A stretch of 64,000 bases of DNA from Plazaster borealis (lineage: Eukaryota; Echinodermata; Asteroidea; Forcipulatida; Labidiasteridae). The position numbers and the translations under genes were made by a program. Under the pieces are notes generated by a model. The model was not told where the DNA came from. It saw only the letters and a program-made list of their open reading frames with translations, and searched no databases. Numbering within the stretch: the first letter of the stretch is position 1; every line of letters begins with the position of its first letter. The stretch spans positions 22,677,376 through 22,741,375 of the forward strand of contig CM037461.1 in NCBI GenBank assembly GCA_021014325.1, read 5' to 3'. Shown here piece after piece: positions 53,275 through 64,000 of this stretch.

Positions 53275-53595
53275 TTTAAGGGCAGAGTGTACTTCTGGTA
53301 ATCCAGTTAATGACCATACAAACTTGGTAATAAGTACGGGAGAGCTATAAATCATTGTTAGAAATGTCCCCTGTTGAAGTTATGTGGTTAAAAAAAAAAG
53401 TAGGCCAATTTGTTCACCCCAAAATTTGAGTCACATAAAGGCTTCAGGCATGAAGCCTTTCTCAGGCATCTGAAAGCACACAAATCTATGCAACAAGGGT
53501 TCATTATTTTCTAGCAACTTCGATGACCATTGAGCCCAAATTTTAACAGGTTTGTTATTTTATGCAAATGTTGGGATACACCAAGTGTATTGACA
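53275..53595 (-). mobile_element. Diverged MITE related to family A
   Basis: 'aagggcagagtgtacttctg' at one end; 'aacttcgatgaccattgagc' and 'gttgggatacaccaagtgt' at the other. Heavily diverged. Confidence 0.55.
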
Positions 53596-53934
53596 ATACA
53601 AAATTATATCCAGCTGACGACAAAACATTGGCAAACACAGGATATTAATTAGCCTATTAGCATTAAAAAGTTACGGGCACAAATGTTAGGGGGGAGGCAT
53701 ATTGTGCCCCCGGTTCTGATAGTGGTTAGACAATACCGACGTATGCAAATTTTATCAAATGGGACCTTTGCGAGGGAAGCTCCACCCCCTCCCCCTCCCT
53801 CAATTTTCCTTACGTGGTTTTTCGAAAAGGGAAAACCAAATAAAATTTTAAGACTTGGGGGTTCTTCGCTTAGGCTCCCCCCCCCCAAAAAAAAAAAAAT
53901 TATATATATATATATAAATAATAAAAAAGTCGCA

Positions 53935-54170
53935 TCCCCTTAAGGTGATCCCGGCTGCCGCTTCCCAGGTTGTATCGTATGGGTGTGATCCCTGGCTACA
54001 CGGCAGTTTGCGGTTGAATGGCTTTCTGACTGGCACCCCCCGAGCAAAGATATTGACAAAATAGGGAGACCGCCAACATAGGGCTAGATAGCTCAGTTGG
54101 TAGAGCGCCGGCACGTTAAACCGGAGGTCGTTGGTTCAAATCCCACTCTAGTCAATTTTTCTTTGTTCAA
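53935..54170 (+). mobile_element. Type 1 SINE, most complete copy
   Basis: Leader 'aaggtgatcccggctgccgc' and 'caaagatattgacaaaatag', then TAGCTCAGTTGGTAGAGC (A box), GGTTCAAATCCC (B box) and tail 'caatttttctttgttcaacc'. Preceded by C, A and TA homopolymer tracts. Confidence 0.82.
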
Positions 54171-54744
54171 CCCAAAATCATTATATATCACCCTTTTTCC
54201 CCTTCTGTATTCGGAGCACGATGTCATTTAATTGATGGATTTATCCACCTGGTAGGACAACACGTGATTCACATACCGAAACATTTCCAATCAAACAAAA
54301 GTGGTACTAAGCTGTTTTGATGGTTGAGTCAGACAAAACTATAATAATTGAGGTAAGTTCCACTTGGTTGTTTGCCCATCTAGTGATAATATAATTAAAA
54401 TCCGTGAGTTGACAGCAAATTTTTGATTGATTTGCATCCCTTTGGCTTTTCAATGTGAACAATTTTTACGAGACTCACTTCAGCTGAGTGTCTTGCGTGA
54501 ACGCCTGTGGATCGTTGTACATGGTGCAGTCGGCAAATAAAGCATATGTCATTTTTAAATGGTAAGTCCGCTTAAAACGTTACCATAAAACTATCTGAGC
54601 TTGTAATTTCTTCGATATCGGTGTCTCTTTCTTCCGTCAACGAATTTCCAAAGTACACACATGCCTTTGAATTAGAAAAATAACTGTGTTTGGAGCCGGT
54701 GTTCGCTGCGTGGCAATGACAGGCTTGGTGGCTGGCCGCTGCAA

Positions 54745-55013
54745 AGGGATTGTGTATACGTTTGGTATTGGAACCCACTGTTTGTTTCAATCCTATATAG
54801 TTGCAGATATATACCATAAAACTAACCTGTGAACATTTCATCTCAAAAGGTGGTAGCGTTTTTGAGGTCATTGCCGAAAATCTGGAGTGGTTATAATTAT
54901 GTCCGCGCAGAAAGAATAATCTACAATTGGAATACACAATCTGAGAAACGTTACTGCAGTAACATGTACTTCTCAGATTCAAATTTTGGGGGATAAAAAG
55001 GGATATCTTTTCA
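54745..55013 (+). mobile_element. MITE family B, right-truncated
   Basis: 'aagggattgtgtatacgttt' to 'gggggataaaaagggatatc'; it breaks off into unrelated sequence. Confidence 0.8.
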
Positions 55014-55905
55014 GGCCCGCGAGAACATATTTTTGCAAAGGGGTGCTGTTTTTTTTAAAGACAACTGGCGTGCGGGGGGGGGGGAGGCGCAAAGCCAGAC
55101 AGAAGACTTTCTATAATAACATTATGGAAGACTCCATGTAGACACAAACCATGTCCGCCGTGACACCACCTTGCCTCGTTTGGGCAAACGGGCAGTTTTG
55201 GAAACGAAGCGTCATGTTATGCCTTTTCCAAACTTTGGCTTGGGCTCCGACTCCGGCTTTAGCTCCGTCATCAGTTTGGAGCAGTGTACATTCTGCACGT
55301 TGGTTACAACATCGAACGGAGCCCGGAGCCGAAGCTCAAACCGAGGTTTGAAAAAAGCCATTCAATGGACTCCTATATTACATATTTTTGGCGCGTCGCC
55401 AAAATTGATGGCTCCATGGGCTGTATGAACCTTTTTTTTGCCCGGCCGTACGCGCAAGTGCGCCGCACTACCAATGCTGGGGAATGGGAGCCCCCCCCCC
55501 CCATTTCAAATCTGGATTTTGGGGATTGGGAATTTCCAGATAAAATGTTACCTAAGCTTCATTTTTGCCACTTTACACGCAGACAATGTATTTGTTTTTA
55601 CACTAGCGGCAGATTATCTTATAAAAAAAATCTTGTAATTAACATGAAAGAAAGTCGCTGAAAAGGTGTTTAAGAAAAAGAGAAACGGAAACTTAGCCAG
55701 AAGTGCCTCCTAGGAAAAATGGTGCACCCCCTTGTGCCCCCCTAAAATGTTACACTTGTTATGGTGCTTTAGCTCGAATAGCAGCTACAGCTTGTATTGT
55801 GGCAATTGTTGTTGTTTTTTAAAACTCGTATTGTGATGTTTTAATTTAATATGGTTGGAATAAAAAAGCTTTATTTAGTAATTGTCAGTAATTGTTAGAT
55901 TATTA

Positions 55906-58450
55906 GGGGTACGTGCAATATGTGCACGAACACCTCTTGTTATTAATATTAGGTGTTCGTGCAATACAAGCACGAACACCTCTTAATATTGTACTGGGGG
56001 GTTTTTTCGTCTCCATCTTCTCCTTCTTCTTCTTCCCTGAACTCTTCTCTCAGAGCATAACTCAAGATTGAAACTGAATTAAACCTTGAAACTCATCAAA
56101 CAACTAAACCCCAATATATGTTGACGTCATCAGGTGTCGAATTACAGTGTTTTTAAAGTTGAAAAATTGCCATTTTGTTAATTTGCTGTATGTCCTTTGA
56201 ATTTTGATGCTATTATTATTATTATGATGTTCATAGTTAGGCATCGGATATATCAAAAGTGGGCAACGTTTAAAAATTTAACGCCAAAATCGTATGACCT
56301 TTACTTCCGGTCGTAACGGAAGGTCACATTTTGTTTGTTTTTCTTGAAAAAAATCAATTTCAAGACGACACAAACTTGATGATGTCATGATGACATCATG
56401 AACCATGTACTAGATTTTTACAATCTATACATCATCGGATAGGTCATTAAACGTTTAACAAACGCTACACAAAGCAGGACCCCATTTGACCTTTCAAACC
56501 GGAAGATGAAATTGAATACTTGAAAAAATCATACCACACAATGAACATTTACAATCTTTACATCATTAGAAAGGTATTCAAAATTTCAACAAGCGCTACT
56601 CAAAATTTGACTCTTTTGACCTTGACTTCCGGTTCAAATCGGAAGTTGAAGTTTAATATTTTAATTAATCAAAACTCCTTAACCAGACTTTGGTTTTTAA
56701 AATGTATGCACCATTGTTAAGGTCTTTAAAAAGTCAACAAACGCTGCACAAAGTGTGAACCCTTCTGACCTTGACTTCCAGTTCAAACCGGAAGTTGAAT
56801 TTTTATAATGAAACAATCTAACTCCTGAACCAGACATTGGATTGATAAGGTAACTTGTCGAAACTAATTCATTCACTCATAATTTGATGACATTACTCTC
56901 GAACACCTTGTTTTTGTGATTTCACAAAAACTTAATCTCTAGTTGTTCTGGGTTTTTTCGTCTCCATCTTCTTCTTCTTCTTCTTCTTCCGTGTCAACTC
57001 TTCTCTAAAAGCTCAATACTGAAAACGAATTTAACCTTGAAACTCATAAGACAATTGAACCTCAATATGAAAACGGCACAGCTTTCATGACGTCATCCCA
57101 CCAGGTGTCGAATTACAACGTTTTTAAAGTAGAAAAATTACCATTTGCTATTCGCTGCATATTCTTGAATTTGGAAGCTATAATGTTCATATTTAGGCAT
57201 CGGACAGATCAAGACTGGGGCAACATTTGAAAAATTGACGCCAAAATCGTATGACTTTTACTTCCAGTCGTACCGGAAGGTCAAAGTTTGCCTTTGGGTT
57301 TAAAAAAAAAAATACTGAACCTCAATATCAAGACGACACAAACTTGATGATGTCATTATGACGTCTTCATGTATTGAAGATTAAACTTTAATATTTGTAA
57401 AAAATCATAACTCATGAACCACACGTTGGGTTTTTACATTCTATACATCATCGGACACGTCGATAAATGTTCAACAAACGCTACACAAAACTTGACCCCA
57501 TTTGACCTTAACTTCCGTTTTAAATTGGAAGTTGAAAATTTCACAAAATTCATATTTCACAAAACCTTTTATAATTTTAGCATAATTTTTGTATCAGGTT
57601 GTAGAACGTTGAGCCTGTTCGAACTTTTGCACAGATATGACAACATTTTGACCTATACATCTGGTCGAAACCGGACGTTAAAGCGCACTTGGCTGTTGAC
57701 CTCATTGACAACGCAAGATACTGTATTAACACATTAGGCCCTATACACGCACACGCTGAACCTGTATTGTACATGTACATTGCGCGTGTAGTTTAGTTTA
57801 CATGTGTATGTACTGTACAGCTACATGTAGGAATACATTAAATTTTGACGTCGCTCGCTGTTTCATTGTATTTTGCACATCCAAAGATAGTCCGTCTAAT
57901 ATTTGAAAAATTCATAACTCCTGAACCACAAATTGAATATTAACAATCCATATATCATCCAAAAGGTCTTAATAAACGAAACACGCGCAACGCAAAGTGC
58001 GAGCCGTTGGACCTTGACTTCTGGTTTGAACCGGAAGTTGAAACTTAATTTTTCAAAAAATCATAACTTCTGAACAACACATTGGGTTTTTACAATCTAT
58101 ACACATTTGGAAAAGAATGTAAAAACTTACGAAAAGATACACAGAGTGTGACCCCATTTGACCATGACTTCCGTTTCAAACCGGAAGAGGAAATTTAATG
58201 TTTAAAAAAACATATCTCCTGTACCATGCACACAATGGATTTGTGCAATCATTACGTCATTAAAAAGTCTTTGAAATCTCTACACAAAATGTGACCCCCA
58301 TTTGACCTGACTTCCAGTTCAAACCGGAAGTTGAAGTTTGATAATGGAAACAAACTAACTCCTGAACCAAACATTAGATTTGTGTCACCAATTGTTTCAA
58401 TAATAATTTAGTGACATCACTCACGAACACCTTGTTTTTGTAACTAACAA
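55906..58450. repeat. Element family L: two units with AGGTGTTCGTG ends and CCGGAAG-palindrome arrays
   Basis: A hairpin start (AGGTGTTCGTGC at 55951-55962, inverse at 55970-55981) and a shared head 'gttttttcgtctccatcttc' near 56000 are repeated near 56948. Ends 'cgaacaccttgtttttgt' occur at about 56900 and 58428. Between them are units of about 140-160 bp, each with a 'cttccggttcaaaccggaag'-type palindrome, 'aactcctgaaccacacattg' and 'caacaaacgctacacaaag'. Noncoding. Confidence 0.75.
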
Positions 58451-58672
58451 AAACTGAATATCTAGTTACTATTACTATTTTTTGTTTTTTAAGCTGACCT
58501 TAATTTTCGCATCATGTTTGACCATAAAAGAACATGCAATAAAAGGCGATCGTCGTGATCCTTGACGTACACCAATGCAAACTCGAGCAAGCTGTACATG
58601 CGCGAAACTAGGACGTCGTTGTTGAAGGTTTTTACGTGGCACCGAATGCACTTACTGATTAATTGCTAAGTC
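57957..58672. repeat. Duplicated segment, copy 1 of 2
   Basis: More than 90 percent alike by eye to 59094-59754: 'aaaaggtcttaataaacgaa', 'aaaggcgatcgtcgtgatcc', 'actcgagcaagctgtacatg', 'aaactaggacgtcgttg'. Confidence 0.85.
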
Positions 58673-59093
58673 TTAATTTGTTGACATATTCATGATGAGG
58701 AAAGAAAATGACATCAAAGCCAAATAATTTAATCGTTATTATCATTTTACGAGTCAACTGTGAAGGGGGAAATTAATAATGATCTATCAAAGCCTTTACA
58801 AATATTGTGTTCATCCTTATAAAAAACAATCGCCATCAAAAATTACCGGTAGCCGTTAACGAGAGGCACTTATTGTTCCCTAGGGACTTATCACTTCTGA
58901 ACCTGAAATAATATATTATTCAATGACAATATTAACGGACAGGACGATAATTGTACGTAAATAACAAGCCTTTGGTATCTGTTAAAATTTGAACCACGAT
59001 TCTAGTAATTTACTGCAAGAGTCCTGAAACACTAAACATTTTTTCAGCAAACTCAGCGATAGGGATGGGGTCGAAAATACTATCCAAAAGGTC

Positions 59094-59754
59094 TTAATAA
59101 ACGAAACACGCGCAACGCAAAGTGTGAGCCGTTGGACCTTGACTTCTGGTTTGAACCGGAAGTTGAAACTTAATTTTTCAAAAAATCATAACTTCTGAAC
59201 AACACATTGGGTTTTTACAATCTATACATATTTGGAAAAGAATGTAAAAACTTACGAAAAGATACACAGAGTGTGACCCCATTTGACCTTGACTTCCGTT
59301 TCAAACCGGAAGATGAAATTTAATGTTTGAAAAAACATATCTCCTGTACCATGCACACAATGGATTTCTACAATCATTAAAAAGTCTTTGAAATCTCTAC
59401 ACAAAATGTGACCCAATTTGACCTGACTTCCAGTTCAAACCGGAAGTTGAAGTTACAAATGGAAACAAATCTAACTCCTGAACCAAACATTAGATTTTTG
59501 TCACCTATTGCTTCAATAATAATTTGGTGACATCACTCACGAACACCTTGTTTTTGTAATTGTTATTACAATTTTTCAAGCTGACTTTAATTTTCGCATC
59601 ACGTTTGACCATAAAAGAACATGCAATAAAAGGCGATCGTCGTGATCCTTGACGTACACCAATGCAAACTCGAGCAAGCTGTACATGAGCGAAACTAGGA
59701 CGTCGTTGATGAAGGCTTTTACCTGGCATCAAATGCTCTTACTGATTATTGCTA
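59094..59754. repeat. Duplicated segment, copy 2 of 2
   Basis: Second copy of 57957-58672, same orientation, about 1.1 kb downstream, with about 50 bp deleted. It includes a third 'cacgaacaccttgtttttgt' end (59537). Confidence 0.85.
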
Positions 59755-59935
59755 ACTGCACACGCAAGATCATCTCGATTACGTCGGAACGCAGCTAAAC
59801 CAGCACAAGTGCCGCGTGCTGCGTGCTGGATCGGAGCGCGTCCGACCACCAGCCAATCAGATCTCCTATGGGAGGTTCTGAAATATTCGTATAATTCCGT
59901 GTTGTTCGTTTATTTCTGGGTTGTTTGTTTATTCT

Positions 59936-59998
59936 TCTTCTTCTTCTTTATCTTCTTCTTCTTCTTCTTCTTCTTCTTCTTCTTCTTCTTCTGTTTTT
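59936..59998. repeat. TTC microsatellite
   Basis: About 20 TTC/CTT units with one interruption. Confidence 0.95.
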
Positions 59999-60128
59999 TC
60001 TGGCGAGGGATGCTCGCTTATTTTTATTGATTATTGTTTACAACGTAATTTCCCTGTAATTTTGTAAACTATTGCAAGCAACTTCAATCGTTTTGAAATA
60101 AAGTTGTCATTGAAAAGTCAAAAAAAAG

Positions 60129-60250
60129 TCTTCTTCTTCTTCTTCTTCTTCTTCTTCTTCTTCTTCTTCTTCTTCTTCTTCTTCTTCTTCTTCTTCTTCT
60201 TCTTCTTCTTCTTCTTCTTCTTCTTCTTCTTCTTCTTCTTCTTCTTCTTC
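60129..60250. repeat. Long uninterrupted TTC microsatellite
   Basis: About 40 perfect TTC units. It lies about 210 bp before the first plausible start codon of the retrotransposon ORF1. Confidence 0.97.
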
Positions 60251-60460
60251 GTGTGGCACGTATTTCGATCGAGCTCCGTAGTAAGTAGAAATATTTTAGC
60301 TTTTAGACCTCGTATGGTCCTAGTTCTTTCACTAGGTTGTAGATTATTGTTTATTGATTAGGCTAGACCGGCCTGCCCTTGATTGGTGTTTTCAATTTGC
60401 TGTATTTCGAGGGTAATTTTTCCAAAATATCTGCTAAAATTTACAGCTAGGCTGGCCCCC

Positions 60461-61705
60461 ATGGCCAGTCAAGCAGAACCCTCCATTCAGGGGCAGTCGG
60501 GCGTGAGCACGGCTGCCCCTGCAAAGACCACTGTCCAAGGCAACGAGCCTTTCAGCAGTGTAACCAGGAACAATGGGGTTGCCTTTAAAGCTACTGACAA
60601 TATCCCCATTCAAAGCTACATTGATGCTTTTGTTACTCACGTTCCACCTAAAGATGTCGTCTCCGCCTCTCGTATTTCCAATGGCCGAATTGCCATTTAT
60701 TTGAGCTCGAGAGCGGCAGTCATTGACGCTACCAATTACGGTCTGAGACTCGGTGATTCCTTTCTCGAGCTCACTCCGCTCAATAAACCTACTACTCGGC
60801 TTACTCTCTCAAATGTGTACCCCGAAATTCCAAATAACGTTCTTGCTCACAATTTATCTGGTTTCTGTAAGGTGGTGTCTCAGATCCGACCCATACCCCT
60901 AGGCTTCAAAAACAAAGAGCTGTCACACATAATGTCATTCAGAAGACAAGTCCAGGTTCTTCTCAATGGAAATGTCACTCCTCCCGATCACATTAATTTT
61001 ACCTATGCTGGCGTTAATTATCGTGTCTTCCTGTCTACCGAGTCGGTCAAGTGTTTTAACTGTGGGGAATACGGCCACATCAGCCGCTCCTGTAAAAAAA
61101 CCAGCAGTACAGCACCTTCCAATGACACTGGCAATCCACTTAACCCCCCTCCAACCTTCATTCATGGAAACAAATCTGACCCCAAACACCCTCCCAAGAA
61201 CCCCAAACCCACTGGACCGCCGGCCCCCCAAAAAAGTGTTCCGCTAGCCCCCCTGCCCACCACCACATCAGCCCCCACTGGTAGACCGATAGACCCAGCG
61301 GGGCTTTTTTGGCCCCCGGGAGGTCCGCCCGAATCGGCTGCGCTTTCCAAGAAGCGAACATCGGGCGCGGCCCTTCCCACAACTACCGCCTCTAATAAGC
61401 GACCACCCCCCTCTGGTCCGTCCTCCTCTGTGACAGGATCCAGAAAGAGAGCCTCTACTGTCTCCCCCCCAACCTCCCCCTCCCCTGGACCATCGACGTC
61501 CGCTTCGGATGTCACCAGGCACGACAGTGCTCCCACTTCCTCCCACCCTACCTCTTCCCACCAATCCTCCTCATGTAATCTAGGTTCATCATCCGACCCC
61601 ACTCTCTCGATCTGGGGGTCCCCTCCTGCCCCCTCAAGACTCTTTTCCGAAGTCATCTCTAAGCGGAAACAGTCCCCACCCCAAACCCCCCCAAACCACC
61701 CCTAA
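60461..61705 (+). CDS. Retrotransposon ORF1 (nucleic-acid-binding protein), interrupted
   Basis: Starts at ATG 60461 (MASQAEPSIQGQ). An upstream in-frame ATG at 60383 is possible but lies in unrelated-looking sequence. The first about 190 residues resemble the folded domain found before the knuckle in Tx1-type ORF1 proteins. The knuckle C-F-N-C-G-E-Y-G-H-I-S-R-S-C (61052-61093, about residues 198-211) follows, then about 200 residues rich in P, S and T. The frame stops at 61705 after a run of C's; the following 430 nt are open in another frame and look like its continuation. Role in family: RNA binding during retrotransposition. Confidence 0.85.
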   Translation: MASQAEPSIQGQSGVSTAAPAKTTVQGNEPFSSVTRNNGVAFKATDNIPIQSYIDAFVTHVPPKDVVSASRISNGRIAIYLSSRAAVIDATNYGLRLGDSFLELTPLNKPTTRLTLSNVYPEIPNNVLAHNLSGFCKVVSQIRPIPLGFKNKELSHIMSFRRQVQVLLNGNVTPPDHINFTYAGVNYRVFLSTESVKCFNCGEYGHISRSCKKTSSTAPSNDTGNPLNPPPTFIHGNKSDPKHPPKNPKPTGPPAPQKSVPLAPLPTTTSAPTGRPIDPAGLFWPPGGPPESAALSKKRTSGAALPTTTASNKRPPPSGPSSSVTGSRKRASTVSPPTSPSPGPSTSASDVTRHDSAPTSSHPTSSHQSSSCNLGSSSDPTLSIWGSPPAPSRLFSEVISKRKQSPPQTPPNHP

Positions 61706-62135
61706 CCTCGTTCCCCTAAAGTCCCCCGCACCACCCCGCAAACTGGCCAAAAAAACTACAACCCCAATGCAAACGTCCTCCCCAGACCTTTCCCAGGCCC
61801 TCAGTGCCACATCTCCCTCCGTATCCACGCCCCTCTCCAGAGCGGGTGGCCCTGCGACCGACTCGGAGCATTGGGATGACACACAAACCACTGACGAAGA
61901 AACATCTATCTCCGCCGATTCACTATCCACATGTAAGGGACCCCTTTCCAATGCGGAACTTATCCAATTTCTCACCACCGTCAAAGCCCGAAAAAAACCA
62001 GATTTTATCGCTCGCAAATTCACCGCAAACATTCCTGGACTTGTCAAACAGCTCAAGCCTATGCGAAACAGTCCCCTACTCCAAAAAAGCATGCAGCAGA
62101 GGATTCAAAAGCTGATCAAAAAACTTGACGTGTAA
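61706..62135 (+). pseudogene. Frameshifted C-terminal part of retrotransposon ORF1
   Basis: From about 61690 the other frame is open up to the stop at 62135, with the same S/P-rich, then basic, composition. It ends in a leucine- and lysine-rich tail (K-L-I-K-K-L-D-V). The shift falls in the C homopolymer at about 61683-61695. Confidence 0.75.
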
Positions 62136-62146
62136 CTCCTTTCCCA

Positions 62147-64000
62147 ATGGATCCTTATACATGTATTAGAACCTTTTTATTTTCACTAACAATGACACTG
62201 TCACTGCTAACTCTCAACACCGGGGGGTGCTCCTCTTCCACCCGGAACGCTGCCTTTCAAACATATATCGAAAGGCTTCATAATGACCCCGATATCGTTT
62301 TCCTTCAAGAGACCAACAACCTCAGCGAAAATTGCGGTTGTTGGAAACTCTGGCCGTACACTCCTTATTGTGCTCCCAGCCCAGTCCGGGGCTCGGGAGT
62401 AACAACCCTCATAAAGAACAAAATATCATAGTTTCCGACTCCCAAGTTTTGTTCGAAGGCCACATTCTTTACCACAAGATTGTTTTTAACAATAGCCTTC
62501 ACCACATGTACAATGTGCTCATTCCTCAAAAGGACTATATGGCTCTGGCAGCCATTCGAGCCCTCTTTAACCACTGTGGGCAGTGCAGTGACGGTGTCAT
62601 TGTTATCGGTGGCGACTTTAACTGCACACTTAATCCCTCCCTTGATCGTCTGTGTAGGCCCACTGAACACCGGACCAAAATCTCCACGGCTCTCAATGAT
62701 AGTGTTAATTTCCTTTCTCTGTGCGATGTATGGCGCAGACTGAACCCTTTATTGGAGAAGTTCACTTGGCTCAGAAATAACCCAAACAATGCTAACGGCG
62801 TTTCCAAAGCCAGGCTTGACCGTTTTTATATTCCCTTTAATCTCATGTCTTGTGTCCGCTCATGCGATATCAAGCCATGTTCTCTGTCCGATCACTCAGC
62901 AGTCTCCTTTGTTATCAAACTTCCTGGCAGTAGCACAAAAGGGAGTGCCTATTGGCACTTTAATAACTCTCTGCTCGAAGACAATGCATACAAGGACATT
63001 GTTACCCACTTTTGGACTGATTGGAAATCTAAAAGAACGAATTTTCTGACCTGGGTGCTTGGTGGGATTTCGGTAAATCACAACTCAAATCCCTCTCGCA
63101 AATGTATGGCGCCAAAGTCTCGCACGATAAACGCGAACTTTTCCGTCAAATGAACGACTCAATTGACCAACTTCAGTCTGCGCCAGGCCTAACACCGGAA
63201 ACTACCCGTGTGCTCAATGAGCAGAAAAATAATTTAAACATGTTACTTAAAAACGAGGCCAGGGGCGCTCTTGTCAGGTCGCGTTTCAAACACATAACTG
63301 AAGTTGACACCAGCTCGTCGTACTTCTTTCAGCTGGAAAACTCACTCACAGTCTAAAACAATAACCAATGTGCAGCTGCCGTCCGGCACAGTCACTGACG
63401 ATCCTGATGAGATTAAATCTCATGTGCGGAATTTCTACCGCACACTGTACACCAAAGTACCGACTGACGAGAGCGCCCGCGACACTCTCCTTTCGGACTT
63501 GCCATCACTTGATTCCACAGACTCGGAAGATCTTGATAGCCAGTTACTTCCTGAGGAACTTGACCTTGCAGCCAAGCAACTTAGCAATAACAAAGCCCCC
63601 GGTCTGGACGGTCTTTCTTGCGAGTTCTACCAATGTTTCTGGCCTCTCCTGAAAAATGACTTACTGTCCGTCTTAAACCATGCCATTGTCTACGGCAGCC
63701 TACCTCACTCCTTTCAAAGAGGCGTCATATCTCTCATCCCGAAAAAGGGAGACCTCTCTGACATCGCTAACTGGCGGCCCGTTTCCCTCCTCAACACCGA
63801 CTACAAGATCTTTGCTAAGTTGCTGGCCAATAGGCTAAAGGGTCACATGCATTCGGTGATCCATCATGATCAATCTTATTGTGTTCCAGACCGCTCAATT
63901 TATGACAATATTCTTCTCACTAAAGATATCATTAACTGTTCCAATTTAAATGACACTCCTTGCTGTGCTCAACCTTGATCAAAGCAAAGCCTTCGACAAT
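62147..64000 (+). pseudogene. Retrotransposon ORF2 (endonuclease and reverse transcriptase), frameshifted and 3'-incomplete
   Basis: Starts near ATG 62147 or, more likely, 62192 (M-T-L-S-L-L-T-L-N-T-G-G). Endonuclease motifs in order: L-N near the start, F-L-Q-E-T, GGDFN (about 62612-62626), R-L-D-R, and S-D-H near 62887. The RT begins with NNKAPGLDGLSCEFYQ (63589 onward), then ISLIPKKGDLSDIANWRPVS and, at the window end, D-x-S-K-A-F-D, the first catalytic aspartate block. Frame changes occur near 62420, 63058, 63345 and 63960. Confidence 0.88.

Larger units (their letters stand above)
48366..60380. other. Gene-free, repeat-dense region 3' of ACTL6A
   Basis: No exon with splice signals and homology was recognised here. 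Contents in order are a C-rich minisatellite, MITE A relatives, type 2, 5 and 1 SINEs, a 110-130 bp tandem array, a hairpin MITE, a family B MITE, CCGGAAG-palindrome arrays and long TTC microsatellites. The stretch 55080-55900 has no repeat that I recognise; its short overlapping open frames (up to 125 codons) lack any supporting feature. Confidence 0.6.
60380..64000 (+). mobile_element. Non-LTR retrotransposon (L1/Tx1-like), 5' part, cut by window end
   Basis: Two reading frames in LINE order: ORF1 with a CCHC knuckle and ORF2 with an apurinic-type endonuclease and reverse transcriptase. The RT phrasing (APGLDGL, NWRPVSLLNTDYKIFAK) and the Pro/Ser-rich ORF1 suggest the Tx1/L1 branch. The 5' boundary is not defined. 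Frameshifts break both ORFs, but hardly any in-frame stop exists between them. The rest of the RT (including the Y-x-D-D motif) and the 3' end lie outside. Confidence 0.9.

Noticed and set aside
3250..54170. tRNA genes at the TAGCTCAGTTGG...GGTTCAAATCC and TGGCCGAGCGG...GGTTCGA sites
   Set aside because: A and B boxes are present, but the acceptor stems do not pair and each is followed by a shared tail and recurs many times, so they are tRNA-derived SINEs.
55151..55661. Overlapping frames of 66-125 codons
   Set aside because: No splice sites, no family resemblance and unusual composition; insufficient support for a gene.
60104..60361. Open frame with a run of about 40 Phe
   Set aside because: Translation of the TTC microsatellite.
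61158..62092. Long antisense frames (up to 164 codons) across retrotransposon ORF1
   Set aside because: Shadow of a GC-rich Pro/Ser-coding strand; the sense frame has the CCHC knuckle.
1..64000. CRISPR arrays, operons and bacterial promoters
   Set aside because: The window has spliced genes throughout. The direct repeats are minisatellites or transposon copies, without unique spacers of constant length.

Overview
This 64 kb window is animal nuclear DNA: short coding exons with GT..AG introns, no operons, and intergenic and intronic space packed with short palindromic DNA transposons and tRNA-derived SINEs. Two genes are close orthologues of human genes with full-length products, and the repeats resemble those of marine invertebrate deuterostomes. 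An echinoderm (perhaps a sea star) is my best guess, but this is inference and not proven by the sequence.

Layout. (1) 1-16943, minus strand: the 5' and central part of a large F-box/leucine-rich-repeat gene. One giant exon of about 4 kb encodes a charged, probably disordered N-terminus with a CX2CX10CX2C zinc-binding motif. Eight short exons follow, carrying the F-box and LRRs, and the 3' end lies beyond position 1. (2) 16944-20692: intergenic, holding the divergent 5' ends of this gene and the next, plus foldback repeats. (3) 20693-29627, plus strand: a complete 9-exon SLC37A4 (glucose-6-phosphate translocase of the ER), 430 aa. (4) 29628-35823: intergenic, rich in transposons. (5) 35824-48365, plus strand: a complete 13-exon ACTL6A/BAF53 (actin-like subunit of chromatin remodellers), 429 aa. 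(6) 48366-60380: gene-free and repeat-dense, with tandem arrays, hairpin elements, a family with ends in AGGTGTTCGTG, and very long TTC microsatellites. (7) 60461-64000: the 5' part of a non-LTR retrotransposon (L1/Tx1-like: CCHC-knuckle ORF1, endonuclease plus reverse transcriptase ORF2), broken by frameshifts and cut by the window end.

The three host genes are functionally unrelated (ubiquitin ligase adaptor, ER sugar-phosphate transport, chromatin remodelling). The most informative non-genic content is a superfamily of short elements with ends at TTAA, with nested insertions that directly reveal the target duplication. A 947-bp element with long inverted termini, many copies of one 11-mer and an 8-bp target duplication sits inside a minisatellite of SLC37A4 intron 1. 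I found no new multi-gene system; the novelty here is in the mobile elements and in the architecture of the F-box gene.
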